Assembly (NCBI GenBank): GCA_025266875.1
Contig: JALLLT010000005.1
Span: forward strand, 1,178,001 to 1,242,000
Reading direction: 5' to 3'
DNA length: 64,000 nucleotides
Origin: Fennellomyces sp. T-0311
Lineage: Eukaryota; Mucoromycota; Mucoromycetes; Mucorales; Lichtheimiaceae
Part shown: one piece after another, positions 1 to 10,577 of the stretch
Numbering within the stretch: position 1 is the stretch's first letter
Layout: each line of letters opens with the position of its first letter
Position numbers and translations under genes: made by a program
The notes under the pieces: model-generated
What the model was told of the DNA's origin: nothing
Database searches by the model: none
Seen by the model: only the letters and a program-made list of their open reading frames with translations

Positions 1-86
1 AGGAGAAGGCACAGAACCAAAGCAGCGAGAATAAGAGTGGCAATAGTAGCAGCAGCAGCAGAAACAGGGCGCGCGGAATCGGACAT
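1..86 (-). CDS. 5' end of membrane-anchored proline-rich protein gene (copy, cut by window edge)
   Basis: This is the mirror image of the first 86 bases of the gene starting at 23710. The ATG lies at complement 84-86 and the first 28 codons (MSDSARPVS, then an Ala-rich hydrophobic stretch) match. Whether this copy continues as a complete gene is unknown because the window starts here. Confidence 0.6.
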   Translation of the reverse strand, partial: MSDSARPVSAAAATIATLILAALVLCLL

Positions 87-1329
87 GGTCAACGATAAGT
101 AAAGAAGAGAAGAAAAAGGCAGAAAAGGAGCGCTGTGGTTTTGTTAATTTCTCGGCGGCAGATCAATTTTTCTGTTCATCTGTTCATGCTGGGAAACCAC
201 AGCACCAAGGGTCAAAGGAAAAGAGCGCGTCGGCAGAAGTGTAGCACGAACCGCAACTTCTGATCTGAAACAAATTAATATGCACAGACATTCCTCCTTG
301 AGCCCTTGGACACACGTCGACAACGCATATCAATCTTTGGCAAGAGTAGTTTTCTCCCTCAAAATAAGCAGTAGAAATGTGTAGGCAATCATGCAACTAC
401 AAAAGTACACTTCATTTTAGAAATGAACGCTTGCGCCAATGCACCTTGCAATTCGAAATGGCAATGGTGAATGAGCTTACGACAGATTTTCATTTTTCAT
501 GATAATTATATTTTATTTGAAGGTTCAAGTCCTCCAATAGCTCCGAGCTAATAAAACAGATTGCGCTGTCATAGATGGATTTCGAGCTTACTACGATCTT
601 CACTGCGAAACCTTTAAAGTACAGTGACCATATATGGAAGATAGTTCCGACAAACTGGATTAATGTACCACATAGTTTCGTAATATGCGTTGAAAGTCTA
701 TTTGGGCAATGGCAATTCTTTTAAGTGGGGGTCAGTAAAATTAAAGTGCGTAATTAAATATGATTCACTCGTCCCTGCCAAATGCTTGGAACGACTGCAA
801 ATGAGACACGAGAACATTACCATGGACTCAGGCGCAGGGAACAAAGCTCGCCTTAATGAATATATCGGCAACCACCGAATCATAGAGAGATATCGCAGTG
901 CTTATCGTAGCTACATTAGTAATTAGTCGTTCTTGAAACGCTGATGAATTATACCGACAGTGTACTCGTCATACTAGGGTGACATATCTGGCGCAGGAAG
1001 CTGAAAACTGCCCGGTGATTTGATATGTTGATAAGCAATTCCAAGTTACCTCCTTGACATGAGCCTGCTGCTCTCCACCATCGTTTTTTGCCGCTCAATC
1101 AATCGCAACGTGTGGTAATACTCATATACTTCAAACATACAATGGGAAAAATGTCTCTAGAAAAGCTTCTAATCTTCAAAAATAATCATCAAAGACTCTA
1201 GTCTACCAATTGTATTGAAACTTTTACTCAAAAAATTGGAAAGGTGTGTAGATCAAATCGGAAAATTTGTTTAAGCTTTCACGCGAGATCATGAATGGGA
1301 TAGTCTATACTTATCTATCGAGCAATTTA
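87..1329. other. Outer part of the arm, no recognised gene
   Basis: Mirror of 22467-23709. It has only short ORFs in all frames (70 to 78 residues) without family features. It could hold the promoter of the leftward gene at 1-86 and the decayed 5' part of the MULE transposase. Confidence 0.5.
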
Positions 1330-2190
1330 TGAGCTGACCAATAAATTTATATTAGGCTGTCTAGTGGAGAATATGCGCTGGACGGCACGGTCAAAGTAGA
1401 ATATCACTGGAAACATGAAAATCATAATCCTACCGAAACCAGCGATGCTGTCCGTTCTAAATTTCCTCCTACAACTCTTCAATGGATTCAAAATCATGTT
1501 GACGACCATCTGGACTGCGAAAAAAGTTCAAGAACATTTGCGATTGACGGAGAAGGAACTTCAAGCAGTAAGTATAGCTTAACATCCTTATATACGCTAA
1601 CATATGCGCCTAGCTTGAAGATGGTACAGGTTCTTTGCCAGAAGCTTTACGTATCAAGGCATCGTGTCAATCATATCATTGTCAACATGCAGTCAAAGTT
1701 TGCAAGAAGGCACCCAGTCGATAAAGATAGGCGTAATCAGCTGGTTTCTTGAATTGAACGAACAAGGGTATCAAACGTTGTATCATGTCATGGACTCTAC
1801 ATTTGTTCAATCATGGATATCGCCACTCCAAGCGAAGGTGAGTCAATTGTAGAGTGTATCTAATCAAACTTATGTTATTTTTAGTTACTTCAAGAATCGA
1901 ATGAGATATACATTGGTGCCACGCACAAGACCTGTAAATCAATCATCAATTGCCCGGATGATGCGTATTTTTTCTCGATTATTGCCAAGAATGCTGTTAC
2001 TGGTCACGGGTATCCGCCTGCTTTCATAATCACAGACAAAGAAGACAGCGAAAATCTGCAGCTATGGCTTCGATGAATCCGTGATATATTGCATTTTACA
2101 CCAAAAACAGTGATGATCGATTGTATTCCGATTGGCCCAGTGGTAAATAGGACGATTCCAAGGGAACACGGTCTTTACAAAAAATATGTA
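1330..2190 (+). pseudogene. Decayed MULE-type DDE transposase (left arm copy)
   Basis: Stitched translation across frames gives the pattern of fungal Mutator-like transposases. There is a VEYHWKHENHNPTETSDAV-like region near 1390-1450, then PPTTLQWIQNHVDDHLDW, then LNEQGYQTLYHVMD, then SWISPLQAK before a GT-AG intron (about 1840-1884). Next come a THKTCKS block and a VTGHGYPPAFIITD block, then MIDCIPIGP. It is broken: there is a frameshift near 1518 (D-W/K reading), another near 1660, and an in-frame TGA at 2074-2076. The residue expected to be the first catalytic Asp before THKT reads Gly-Ala here, so the DDE triad is incomplete. The 3' end abuts the convergent PD-(D/E)XK-like gene. Family assignment rests on remembered motif order, not a search. 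Confidence 0.75.
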
Positions 2191-2195
2191 TTTTA

Positions 2196-3772
2196 TTAGA
2201 GCTTTGACAATGCATCGTCCATCTTCTGTAGCTTTTCGCGTATGTTTACATGGAGTTCGCCCTCTTTTATACCTGCCTTTATGGCGTCGAACTTCGAAGC
2301 ATTATGTTCCACGAGTATCTGAAAATCGGTGAATCAGTGATGATAATATTTAAAATAAAAGCAAACGCTACCTGAAGGCGCAACATGGCATCGAAATATG
2401 TACTAAACTGGTGACCAATATTATTGGTGTCAGTGAAGCTTGGAATATGCAACGAATCGTGGTGATAATGGATTATTAGGCGGGTGCGCTCGCCCGTCTT
2501 GTCCATATAGTATACGAGTCTTGAGCCGTATACTTTGCACGTAAATCCGTGCCAAACCATACTCAAATTTTCCAGGTGAACATGGAATTCTTCTGGGATC
2601 TGTTGTGCATCGGCCAGCAAGCACAACTCTCGTAGCGCTCGGCACTTCTCTCGATCGAACATCACGCTTTTGCGTGATGCCCCGGCTGGTTTTTCCTCTC
2701 CAATCAAAAGGTTCCGTTCACCACCCCGTAAGATAAAATCCACTCGTTTGTATCCGTGCGAAAGATTTTGATGTAATTTTAGCTTGCCTTCAGACCTATA
2801 CTTCCGATAAAAATATATGCTTTCATCCGAATTTGTTCATAACATACCTGATAACTTCACGATCTTTGCTATAGAGGAATGCTGTGTCGCATATTTTCCC
2901 CAATACATGAATTCGCAACCAGTCTTCCAACCTTTTGCCGTCGTCGAGTTTTCCGGTGCAGTAAAGCTGCAGCCTATAGAGCATGTTAACACATTATTTA
3001 CATAGTCAAGAGCTTTTTCACGTACATATTGTCAATCACACTGCGTATATAGCATACGCAGCGTACCTTTTTACCACTGGTAAAGAGGGTATCGTAAAGA
3101 TAAATCTGCACCATTTGTACTGTACGCATGTTTTAAGATCTCTTAGAACAGTGTACCCCTCCACCGGTATCCAAATAGACAACATGGCGCTCTTGACATA
3201 TTCTTGTACCACTTCCCAATGCTGGTGATCGGTTGATTTTGGCGGGTTTACATACAGTTCGACACTACACAGCCATCAATTGCCACACTTTACTGTCGCG
3301 CACAAAACGACACTATACCTTGTTCTGCTTACGGCTCCTTTGTATGCTACTGCTTTGAATGCGCGATCCCGATGCAAGTTGCTAGCTGTGTGCTTCTTAC
3401 TGTTTTTCTTCTGCTTTTGTCTGGACCAACTGGTATGGTGGATCCCTTTGATTTTGTTGGTGATGGCGACTTCCTGGTTGTTACTGGTGCTTGATATCCA
3501 GTTCGCATAAATTTTTGAAACATTGGCGATAGACACACACGTTCAAGTCCGTTTAATAATTCCTTAGCACGTTCAGAGCGGATATGGTCTTCCTTGGAGC
3601 CAATAAACTTCTGAAGCGCTTGCTTGTATAGGTGCTTGAAGAATTCCACATCGGCTTCATAGATTTCAAACTTTGTCCATAACGCTTCCAACAGAGTAAG
3701 TGTGTTCCATTCACATGGTGCTGTATTTTGTAAATAACGTTGCGCCGGGAAACATGTAGGTCTGGTCCTCAT
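2196..3772 (-). CDS. PD-(D/E)XK-like nuclease-fold protein, multi-exon (left arm copy)
   Basis: Function is not known; a PD-(D/E)XK nuclease-like core is inferred. The first recognisable exon starts at ATG 3770-3772 and stays open to 3347 (141 residues, ending in a basic Ser/Pro/Lys-rich stretch). Later exons give LEDWLRIHVLGKICDTAFLY (about 2850-2980), a short intron, then the core KRVDFILRGGERNLLIGEEK. There the Asp of VDF and the Glu and Lys of EEK sit as expected for the D...ExK signature. A further intron (about 2320-2373) precedes the last exon, which ends DDALSKL with TAA at 2196-2198 overlapping an AATAAA (complement 2192-2197). The middle exon limits (2990-3350) are not resolved. The paralogue at 16333-17679 shares the same exon order and core. 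Unlike the right-arm copy, it has no stop in the first exon. Confidence 0.6.
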
Positions 3773-3838
3773 GAATCAAAATGTTCTTGCTAGTTGGAGG
3801 AGTTTGTCCTTACACTGTACAGTTGGATTTATAACGTA

Positions 3839-4081
3839 TTAATTTAAGGTTGTATACTGTTGTAAAACATAAATTTTGAAAGAACGGAACACGAACCTTT
3901 CATTATACTGTCGGAATTGCTCCACCGCTTTTTTCCAAAGGGAAATAAAGTCGCTTTTACCCACATCAGAGAAGTGGGTATACAATTGTCGAGCAAGCTG
4001 TACTTCAGTGCAGTTGGGGATCTGATTATACGCGACTTCCTGCTTAACGGTGCCCCGAAGTTCCCTATCGGTTGCAGTCAT
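3839..4081 (-). CDS. Small unrecognised ORF upstream of the PD-(D/E)XK-like gene (left arm)
   Basis: 80 codons, hydrophilic, with the same reading frame kept open in both arms. Its ATG overlaps the stop of the preceding ORF (ATGA at complement 4078-4081). It may therefore be an exon of one larger gene joined to complement 4078-4587 by an unseen splice or an old frameshift. I do not recognise the family. Confidence 0.35.
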   Translation of the reverse strand: MTATDRELRGTVKQEVAYNQIPNCTEVQLARQLYTHFSDVGKSDFISLWKKAVEQFRQYNERFVFRSFKIYVLQQYTTLN

Positions 4082-4587
4082 GCAAATATTTTGGCGATGT
4101 CACGTAATCCAGCCTTCTTCATATCCTCTTTGAGAACCGTGAGGCAGGGCGTCCCAAATCTTTCATCCTTAAGGTGGTCCTGGAGTAGCTGTGCAGTAAC
4201 AGGCTCATCAACTTTGACATGGTGGAGAGCGAATTTACGCACTGCCTGAATGTATTCTTCCGTGAGAATCTTCTTTGGCCGACCAGTCTGCTTTGGTTCT
4301 TCGGGCGTCTCCTTCCCTTCGGTCAAGGCAATGATCTTTTTTTCCATTGGTTCTCCAATACCAAGGACCTCTTCTAACGACTTCCGCCAGGGCTTGCTTT
4401 TAACAAAGTTTCCCTGGTTGTACTGCTCGATCAAAAACTTGTAGATGCGAGTAAACGCGATCCACTCATTTTCGGTAATGGCAGATTGAGCACGCTCTAA
4501 TGGGAATGAGACCATGGTGGAAGTAAAATACATATCCAACCGAAGCGCTTCGTGTCTGGCACACGAAAGATTTGGTCTCAGGAGCAT
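4078..4587 (-). CDS. 169-residue ORF with DNA-binding-like C-terminal half (left arm)
   Basis: Open from ATG 4585-4587 to TGA 4078-4080 and intact in both arms with about two residue changes. The C-terminal half begins with a basic GRPKKILTEEY segment followed by predicted helices ending LKEDMKKAGLRDIAK. This resembles the helix-turn-helix preludes of transposase-derived proteins (compare the GSKPILTEEH segment of the Tc1/mariner relic at 41769-43210). It lies just inside the arm's inner boundary and upstream of the PD-(D/E)XK-like gene on the same strand, so it could be the first exon of that gene. Function unknown. Confidence 0.45.
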   Translation of the reverse strand: MLLRPNLSCARHEALRLDMYFTSTMVSFPLERAQSAITENEWIAFTRIYKFLIEQYNQGNFVKSKPWRKSLEEVLGIGEPMEKKIIALTEGKETPEEPKQTGRPKKILTEEYIQAVRKFALHHVKVDEPVTAQLLQDHLKDERFGTPCLTVLKEDMKKAGLRDIAKIFA

Positions 4588-4669
4588 ACGACGTCATCCT
4601 AAAAACTTGGCATTGATGATCACTTTTCTCGCCATCAATTTTGGATACATGTTTCCTAGCGGGGCTTAC

Positions 4670-6500
4670 ACATATTCAATATAGAAGCTTTTGAAAGATG
4701 GATGTACAGTTTTCACACAGATCCAAATAACCCAGTTTCATGAAAGCGATTCATAGTCTTCGATGTGAAAGTCAAGTTGGCAGTCTTTAAGTTGCTTTGG
4801 CACTGATCGGCTTCTACTTGGTTCTGTAATATTTCATTGGTGGCGTGTTTGCTCTGAAGTTCATCAGCAGAAAAGAAAAGATTGGACTTCGCCTTCGCTA
4901 CATCAACATCTTGTGCCTTTCTGCGACACAGTTGCATGTTTCCATCTAATGCAACACATCATTTTCCCTAAATTCATATCTCATATTAGAATGCACTCTC
5001 AATTACATAGAAATTAGTTAATATCAAATATGCATATCATGGTTGTTACATACGATCCTTATTAACTGAGTAAAAGTGATTGATATGTACCTCTGAACAT
5101 GTAGGCATCCTTCTTGTTTTATAACAGTTGGGTTGCTCATTCCGTAGGCTAGTTCATCCTCAATGATTTTATGCATTTCCAGAAATGCATAATATGCGTT
5201 TCCAAGCGAATTTGCGAACTCAATCCAAACTCTGTATAGAATATTATCCAAGTATAAACACGCAGACAGATATAGGCGGAGCAAATTCAGTAATTGTTTT
5301 CCTATTGCATTACTATGCTCACCTGGAATTTATGGGACATCCCAATAGCTGTAGCAAATGCCTGAGTAGCTACATGCCCTGTAGCTTGCAACAGTCTAAA
5401 AAACTCCAGCAAAGTAAGGTGAAAAGTCGTTCCTTGTCGCTTCGGCGAAGCTGGAAAAAGAATGTGCCGCACGACTTTCAGCGTCCGAACGGCAACTACA
5501 GAAAGTTATTTCGTCTAGGATAATCATGAGAGTTCGCACATAGAGCAATCCACTATGCCAACGGAACTAGATTTTCAGGTTACTGTGGCAGTGTTACAGC
5601 GAAAATGGTGAGCATGTGACGTGTCTATTTTTGGATTATGCACCCTGTGCACAGCGTACATGAGCATGAAGCAGACATTCGTGCTATGCACCCAACGCAC
5701 AGCCTGCATATCATGATGGCCATCATAGCCAGAGTTATGTTACTTTGTAGTATTTGACTTTCCTTCTACGCATGTGGTACATATAGATTGTAATTTGTAC
5801 TGTATTGCTGTACTACTTTTCAGAAAAGCGCATACAATGTGGTGCTTAAAAAGTAACTCGGTCATCATAAACAATATACAAGTGAAAAGAGGGTCAAATA
5901 TCTTTGGTGCTGCTGTTATAAGGGAAAACCGGTCGGTAAGTAAGTCACGTTGGTTTCTGCCTTATAGAAGGGAGATTATCTAAGAAGATAAAGTTAGTAG
6001 TAAAATGGGGTTATACCTATATGAAAGGTTGTTGAAGAGAAGGCTTAAAGAGCCTGTTGACTGGTAACGGAAGGATCTAAAGCTCACGGCAGCTTCTTAT
6101 GATTATATGAGAAGAGTCTTAAGCGTATAGCTTATTTTATTGATCACTTAGATTCAATATGACAGGTCTTGACAATTCTGTCTTAACAAGGCTAGCTAAT
6201 TCTACTCTTTATATATCTTCTTCATTCATTACTTATGCCCTACGTAATATGATTATCATGTTAATGGGTTTGTCGATTACGTAATCAGTAGCAACGAAGT
6301 GCAGCCACGGTGAAAGTAAAGCAAAAGTGTACGGAAAAATATGTAGCTGGTACAGAGTTGTAATTAAATGCCTTGCATATGCATAGGGGCCGATAACGGA
6401 ACCGAACGGCTCCAAAGTCGGATAGGTGTGAAATGAATTCATATATTTGAAAGGCAGCGCGAGTATCTCCTGAATTTAGCTTCTCTCTCAACCACCCGTT
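4670..6500. other. Single-copy spacer DNA between left arm and peroxiredoxin gene
   Basis: AT-rich, with only short ORFs (up to 112 codons at 5185-5523) that show no family features or splice continuity. No repeat shared with the rest of the window was noticed. The last few hundred bases before 6501 should contain the peroxiredoxin promoter. Confidence 0.5.
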
Positions 6501-7046
6501 ATGTTGCGCACTACGAGACTTTTGCAGCGTCAGGCCCGCGGTTTCCATAGCAGCGCGGCAAGCTTTATCAAGGCTGGCGAGTATCTTCCAAGCGTCGTGG
6601 TCCAGCGACGGTCACCCGCCGACACTGTGGATGTGCGTGAATTGTTTGGCAATGTGAACAAGGCGATTCTGTTCGGTGTCCCTGGAGCATTCACACCCGG
6701 GTGTTCCAAGACGCATTTGCCTGGTTACATTAACAAGGCGGAAGAATTAAAGACAGAAAAGGGCGTTGACCTGATTGCGTGTGTTTCTGTGAATGACGCG
6801 TTCGTGATGAATGCGTGGTCGGAAGTGAACCATGCGGACGGCAAAGTGGAGCTATTGGCGGACAGCAAGGGTGAATTAGCCAAGGCACTGGAGCTGGACT
6901 TTGATGCGTCGGGTGCGCTGGGCAACCACCGTTGCAAGCGGTTCGCGGCTATCGTGGAGCACGGCGTGGTCAAGCAATTGTTTGTGGAGCCTGACAAGAC
7001 GGGACTCAGCGTGAGTCTCGTGGAGAATGTCGAAAAGCATTTGTAA
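6501..7046 (+). CDS. Mitochondrial peroxiredoxin, PRDX5/Ahp1 type
   Basis: A 181-residue single-exon thiol peroxidase that reduces hydroperoxides. Residues 1-21 are Arg-rich without acidic residues and end RGFHSSAA, a typical mitochondrial presequence. The family signature PGAFTPGCSKTHLPGY is complete, with the peroxidatic Cys at residue 68. SVNDAFVMNAW, LLAD and a C-terminal VEPDKTGLSVSL block follow the PRDX5 order. The Cys that resolves the disulfide in animal PRDX5 lies in the TGL-x-C-SL position; here that residue is Val. The only other cysteines are Cys94 and Cys145, so it may act as a 1-Cys enzyme using glutathione or glutaredoxin. A Grx3/4-type glutaredoxin lies 4 kb downstream, but that type is usually an iron-sulfur protein. 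The first ATG was chosen because it gives the presequence. Confidence 0.95.
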   Translation: MLRTTRLLQRQARGFHSSAASFIKAGEYLPSVVVQRRSPADTVDVRELFGNVNKAILFGVPGAFTPGCSKTHLPGYINKAEELKTEKGVDLIACVSVNDAFVMNAWSEVNHADGKVELLADSKGELAKALELDFDASGALGNHRCKRFAAIVEHGVVKQLFVEPDKTGLSVSLVENVEKHL

Positions 7047-7052
7047 AATAAA
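7047..7052 (+). terminator. Polyadenylation signal of the peroxiredoxin gene
   Basis: AATAAA begins immediately after the TAA stop, giving a very short 3' UTR. Confidence 0.55.
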
Positions 7053-7560
7053 GAAAACTTTATTGCTCGCAGAAAAGAGCCCTTTTCCCAACGTTCCATC
7101 GGTGCAATTTTGTGTGGCCGATAGCATTAGGCTTCAATAATTGCGTTGTGCGTCCCTTCCGTCTTTTTGGAACCGCCGGAAGCCGTCGTCCACACGTCTT
7201 GGTCTTACATCAGGCCTTGCGTCAACGGAAGCGAGCCCACGCCTATTCAGGTTAGCATGGAAGACTACAATGGAACACCCGCCCGGCCTGGCAAAGCCAT
7301 TGGGAGGTGACACAAGCGCGCGCCCAAACAAAATTTTCTGTCAATGGTGCTGCTGCAGCTGCTGCACGGAACGAGCATTGGACATGCGTACAAAAGGAGC
7401 GGTGGAGCACGATGGGCGGGACAAGGGACTGCAATGCTGCAACGGGTTTACAAGCGAACGAGCGGAAACACACAGATCGATTCTTGTCACACCCATGTTT
7501 TTTGGCTATAATCTGTAGTCGCATTGGGCTGTTTCTTCTTCCCTCTTATCCTCACCCTGC
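7053..7560. other. Upstream region of the O-fucosyltransferase-like gene
   Basis: Several overlapping ORFs (for example 7141-7518 plus, 7134-7331 minus) run here in GC-richer sequence, but none shows a recognisable family, signal or splice pattern. It is likely 5' UTR and promoter of the gene at 7561. Confidence 0.4.
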
Positions 7561-9069
7561 ATGCTTCAATTCGCATACAACAGCCGCCCGCTGTCCGGCA
7601 AGTCAAGACACTTCAAAATACGCCCATCAAACTCCTCGCCACGGATAGTCCCACTGATCCTGGTGGCCCTGCTGCTGGTCGCCTGTGTGTCATTCCTTTC
7701 CAGTCTCTCGGAAATGGCATTCAGCCCCGAGCAATCGCCGCCGCCATTGCGCCATTCGGCTCATGAACAAGAGCGTTTCCTTGCCTACCTTCCACACTCT
7801 GGCCTGTCCAACCAGCGGATAGAGCTGGCCAACGCGCTGGCTCTGGCAACAATCCTGCAGCGCACGCTTATTGTTCCCCCTGCATTTCTGGGCACGGTGG
7901 TGGGGTGGATGAAAAAGGAACAGATCTACGAGCATTTGGGCTGGCTGACCAACGCGAGCGTACCCTTTGAATCCATCTGTCGGCCGTCCGCTCCGGGAGA
8001 CTTGGCTTCGTATGTTCACAGGAGCCGCTGCGGAGAATACCGTCGCTTTGGTGTGATCCCGTGGACTGACCTGCATGATCTTGACTCGCTCAGCTCTCTC
8101 GTCAACATCCGCTACCACGATATGGTTTCGCTGAATCAGCTGCAGCACGATCTCGGCGTTTCTGAAAACGACACCTATGTCCACAGCGATCAGCATCTGT
8201 ACGACTGGCGGCTCTACGAAGATCTCAAAGTCGCCCGAAACCTCTTAAAGACAAACACAAACTTTGTTGATTCGTTTGCAGGCAGACGATATTACAAGGT
8301 GTATACCCTCAAACACTGGCAACGACGGCCCGAACGATTGCTGCAGCTGGGCGGCATTTTCGGCAGCACGCGACTGAATTTCGTCGACCCGGAGCATATT
8401 GCCCTGCGCAACAGAATCGCCAATGCCCTCCATTACCGTCGCGATACGCCCATCGGCGAGACGGTACGCAACATTGTCGAGTATTTGGGTGGTCAGGGGT
8501 CGTTTGTTGGCGTGCATTTTCGCACCGGAGATCAGCCGTTTAAGAGACTGTTGCGCAAAAACATGCTGTTGTTTGCCCAAGGCATGGCTGAGTTGACAAA
8601 TGCTCCATCCATACCCACAGAGGACGATATGCTGCCTGCCGTTGAGGCAGAAGATCAAGTCGAGGATGATGCACGTGTGCCACTCTTGCCGCCCGAGAAT
8701 GGGTTGCATGTTCCACCTTGGTCGACTGTGTGCCGCAATGTCCCCAAAAACGGTGCCCCCATAACAAGCGGATTCCGTACAGTAGTCTACATTGCCACTG
8801 ACCATCGCAATCCCCGTGGTGCCGACAGCAAGTTGTTGCCATGGTTTGACACATTCCCTTGCACAGTTACGCTGAATGATCTTCCCGACCATCTGTTCGA
8901 ACCACTTGATCGTGTACACGACATGATTGTGCCAGAAAAACCGTTACGCAACTTTTTGATTCCAATTGTGGATGCCATGGTAGCTGCACACGCAAAGCAA
9001 GTGTTTGCCACGCCACGCTCAACATTTTCAAAATATATCGCTGAAATGAACCGTGCATGGGTTTCATAG
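7561..9069 (+). CDS. Type II membrane protein, GDP-fucose protein O-fucosyltransferase-like (PF10250 type)
   Basis: 502 residues, single exon. Residues 1-28 are basic and cytosolic, about 29-49 form one membrane anchor, and the rest is lumenal, as expected for a Golgi or ER glycosyltransferase. Three family landmarks are visible. GLSNQRIELANALALA (residues 81-96) is the Gly-x-x-Asn-Gln-Arg substrate-loop motif. GVHFRTGD (317-324) is the HxRxGD-like motif whose Arg contacts the GDP-sugar in characterised enzymes. ATPRSTFSKYI near the C-terminus is the S/T-F-S segment. Sequons for N-glycosylation occur at Asn131 and Asn203. The family in fungi is mostly uncharacterised, so acceptor and donor are inferred only from fold and motifs. 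The ATG at 7561 is the first in frame and gives a sensible short cytosolic tail. Confidence 0.85.
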   Translation: MLQFAYNSRPLSGKSRHFKIRPSNSSPRIVPLILVALLLVACVSFLSSLSEMAFSPEQSPPPLRHSAHEQERFLAYLPHSGLSNQRIELANALALATILQRTLIVPPAFLGTVVGWMKKEQIYEHLGWLTNASVPFESICRPSAPGDLASYVHRSRCGEYRRFGVIPWTDLHDLDSLSSLVNIRYHDMVSLNQLQHDLGVSENDTYVHSDQHLYDWRLYEDLKVARNLLKTNTNFVDSFAGRRYYKVYTLKHWQRRPERLLQLGGIFGSTRLNFVDPEHIALRNRIANALHYRRDTPIGETVRNIVEYLGGQGSFVGVHFRTGDQPFKRLLRKNMLLFAQGMAELTNAPSIPTEDDMLPAVEAEDQVEDDARVPLLPPENGLHVPPWSTVCRNVPKNGAPITSGFRTVVYIATDHRNPRGADSKLLPWFDTFPCTVTLNDLPDHLFEPLDRVHDMIVPEKPLRNFLIPIVDAMVAAHAKQVFATPRSTFSKYIAEMNRAWVS

Positions 9070-10570
9070 TCTCGCCCCCTTATAATTCACCTTACTCTTT
9101 ACCGCGTCTTAATTCATAATTACCCACCGTAGCCTTTGTAGATATCAAATGTAGATGTAATTGTAATCACAAACTTATGTACCAACTCATTAAACCCACC
9201 TGAAAACACATCACCTTTCGTCCAAGACCTTCGGAGGATTATTACGCCGACAGCTAAAAACAGGCCTTACTCTTTGCAGCATATTACACCATAATAAGAA
9301 CCGCGTGAAAAAAAAAGGTTCACGGGAAGTCGTTGGAATGTACGTGAACACACAAGGACTATAAATATCAGTTGCCCGCTACAGACTGTTGAGTAAGTGC
9401 AATTATCTTTACATGTGCGCTTGGTGTCCCTCTAATTCAATCCGTCGTAGGACACATTTTCCCTATTACTGCCGCAATTAAATTTGCCCACATGCTGCCA
9501 CGACTTTGCTTGGGTCGTGTCTCTTTAAATCAAACCATCTTTGCGAACAGAAGCAATATCTTAGCTTATGCTGCTCGGGTTATAGTAGCCTCGAAACTTT
9601 GTAAGATTTACTAAAGGCGAGTTGACTCATGCAAGTGATGCTTACAGTGTATATCAAAAGTATATCTTGTACTCTGCCCCGTGTTGATTCATTAAATGGT
9701 CGTTCCATATGTTACGATACTGTTGCTCGAAGCTTTCGATCAAGCGCAAGGTTTCGACAAGAACCTACGTGCCCGCGTGTCTTGGAGTACTGGCGCTTCT
9801 TTTCATCGTTGACAAAGAAACAAGAGCCTTAAACACAATCCTTTGCACAGAGTTGATCGGAATACAGTATTCTGGAGGCAGAGTTCGAATTAAGGTCACG
9901 ATATCTTATCCATCGAGTTTGCTTGCTGTGTGCAAGTTTCGTCTGAATACGTATTATCCTCCGAGTGATTTTGGCTTCCCTTATTGAGGTTGTTTGTGAT
10001 TTCGTTACCGGTCGAGTGTGCGCAGCTGTAAGGTTTTCAGTTGGACTGTGTGATGGTTGTTGCGAAAGCAAAGAAAGTCGTAACCTAATGGGATGGTTAG
10101 ATACGTGTGCTATTCTAGCACAAAGAGTGATCTCATAAATAGCAGTTTGTGTTGTCGATATTTACATACTTCCAAGATAACTTTTCATCCACCCAGTGCT
10201 TTGACTGTATAGTCCAAAAACTATCAGATGTGCTTCTATTTGCTCTATAAAGGATATTATTGTATCATTTTGTTTTCTTACTTACAAGCTCTGCAAGTAT
10301 ATGATGTTTGAATTCACACAACAAGTACATGCGAACATTTTTTTCTGTCTGTTCAAGTTTAAACCAATTTCACGCAACGGATCGCTTAATTTAGATAGAG
10401 GAACATATAGAGGAGACCCTTTAGGTTACGTCGAAGCGCGCTAGGGTACCGCCGCTAATAAACATGGCCACTTTTATTTTCTTTATGAACTATGCAAGTA
10501 AAAAGCACAATGATAAAGCTGGATTACCCCTGGCCATCATCGGTGATCAGCCAGGCAATCACAAATACAG
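9070..10570. other. Gene-poor AT-rich stretch
   Basis: Nothing beyond short ORFs of up to 92 codons. A small hairpin-like word (cgtgaa, A run, ttcacg) occurs at 9304-9327. No gene recognised. Confidence 0.5.
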
Positions 10571-10577
10571 TGGCCGC

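Larger units (their letters stand above)
1..4669 (+). repeat. Left arm of a long inverted repeat
   Basis: Reading the complement of 19128-23795 gives almost the same sequence as 1-4669. Base 1 pairs with 23795 and 4669 with 19128, so the alignment runs over about 4.67 kb with hardly any length change. The inner boundary is sharp at the word ggggcttac (4661-4669), after which the two sides are unrelated. The outer boundary lies off the window. The arm contains, from outside in, the first codons of a membrane-anchored protein gene, a MULE transposase remnant, a PD-(D/E)XK-like gene and two small ORFs. Differences are mostly single substitutions but cluster in a few patches (near 2640-2700 and 3280-3540). 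An assembly artefact cannot be excluded from sequence alone, but the scattered differences argue for two real copies. Confidence 0.93.

Noticed and set aside
7141..7518. 125-codon ORF upstream of the O-fucosyltransferase-like gene
   Set aside because: Overlaps longer alternatives in other frames, has no motif, and lies where a 5' UTR is expected.
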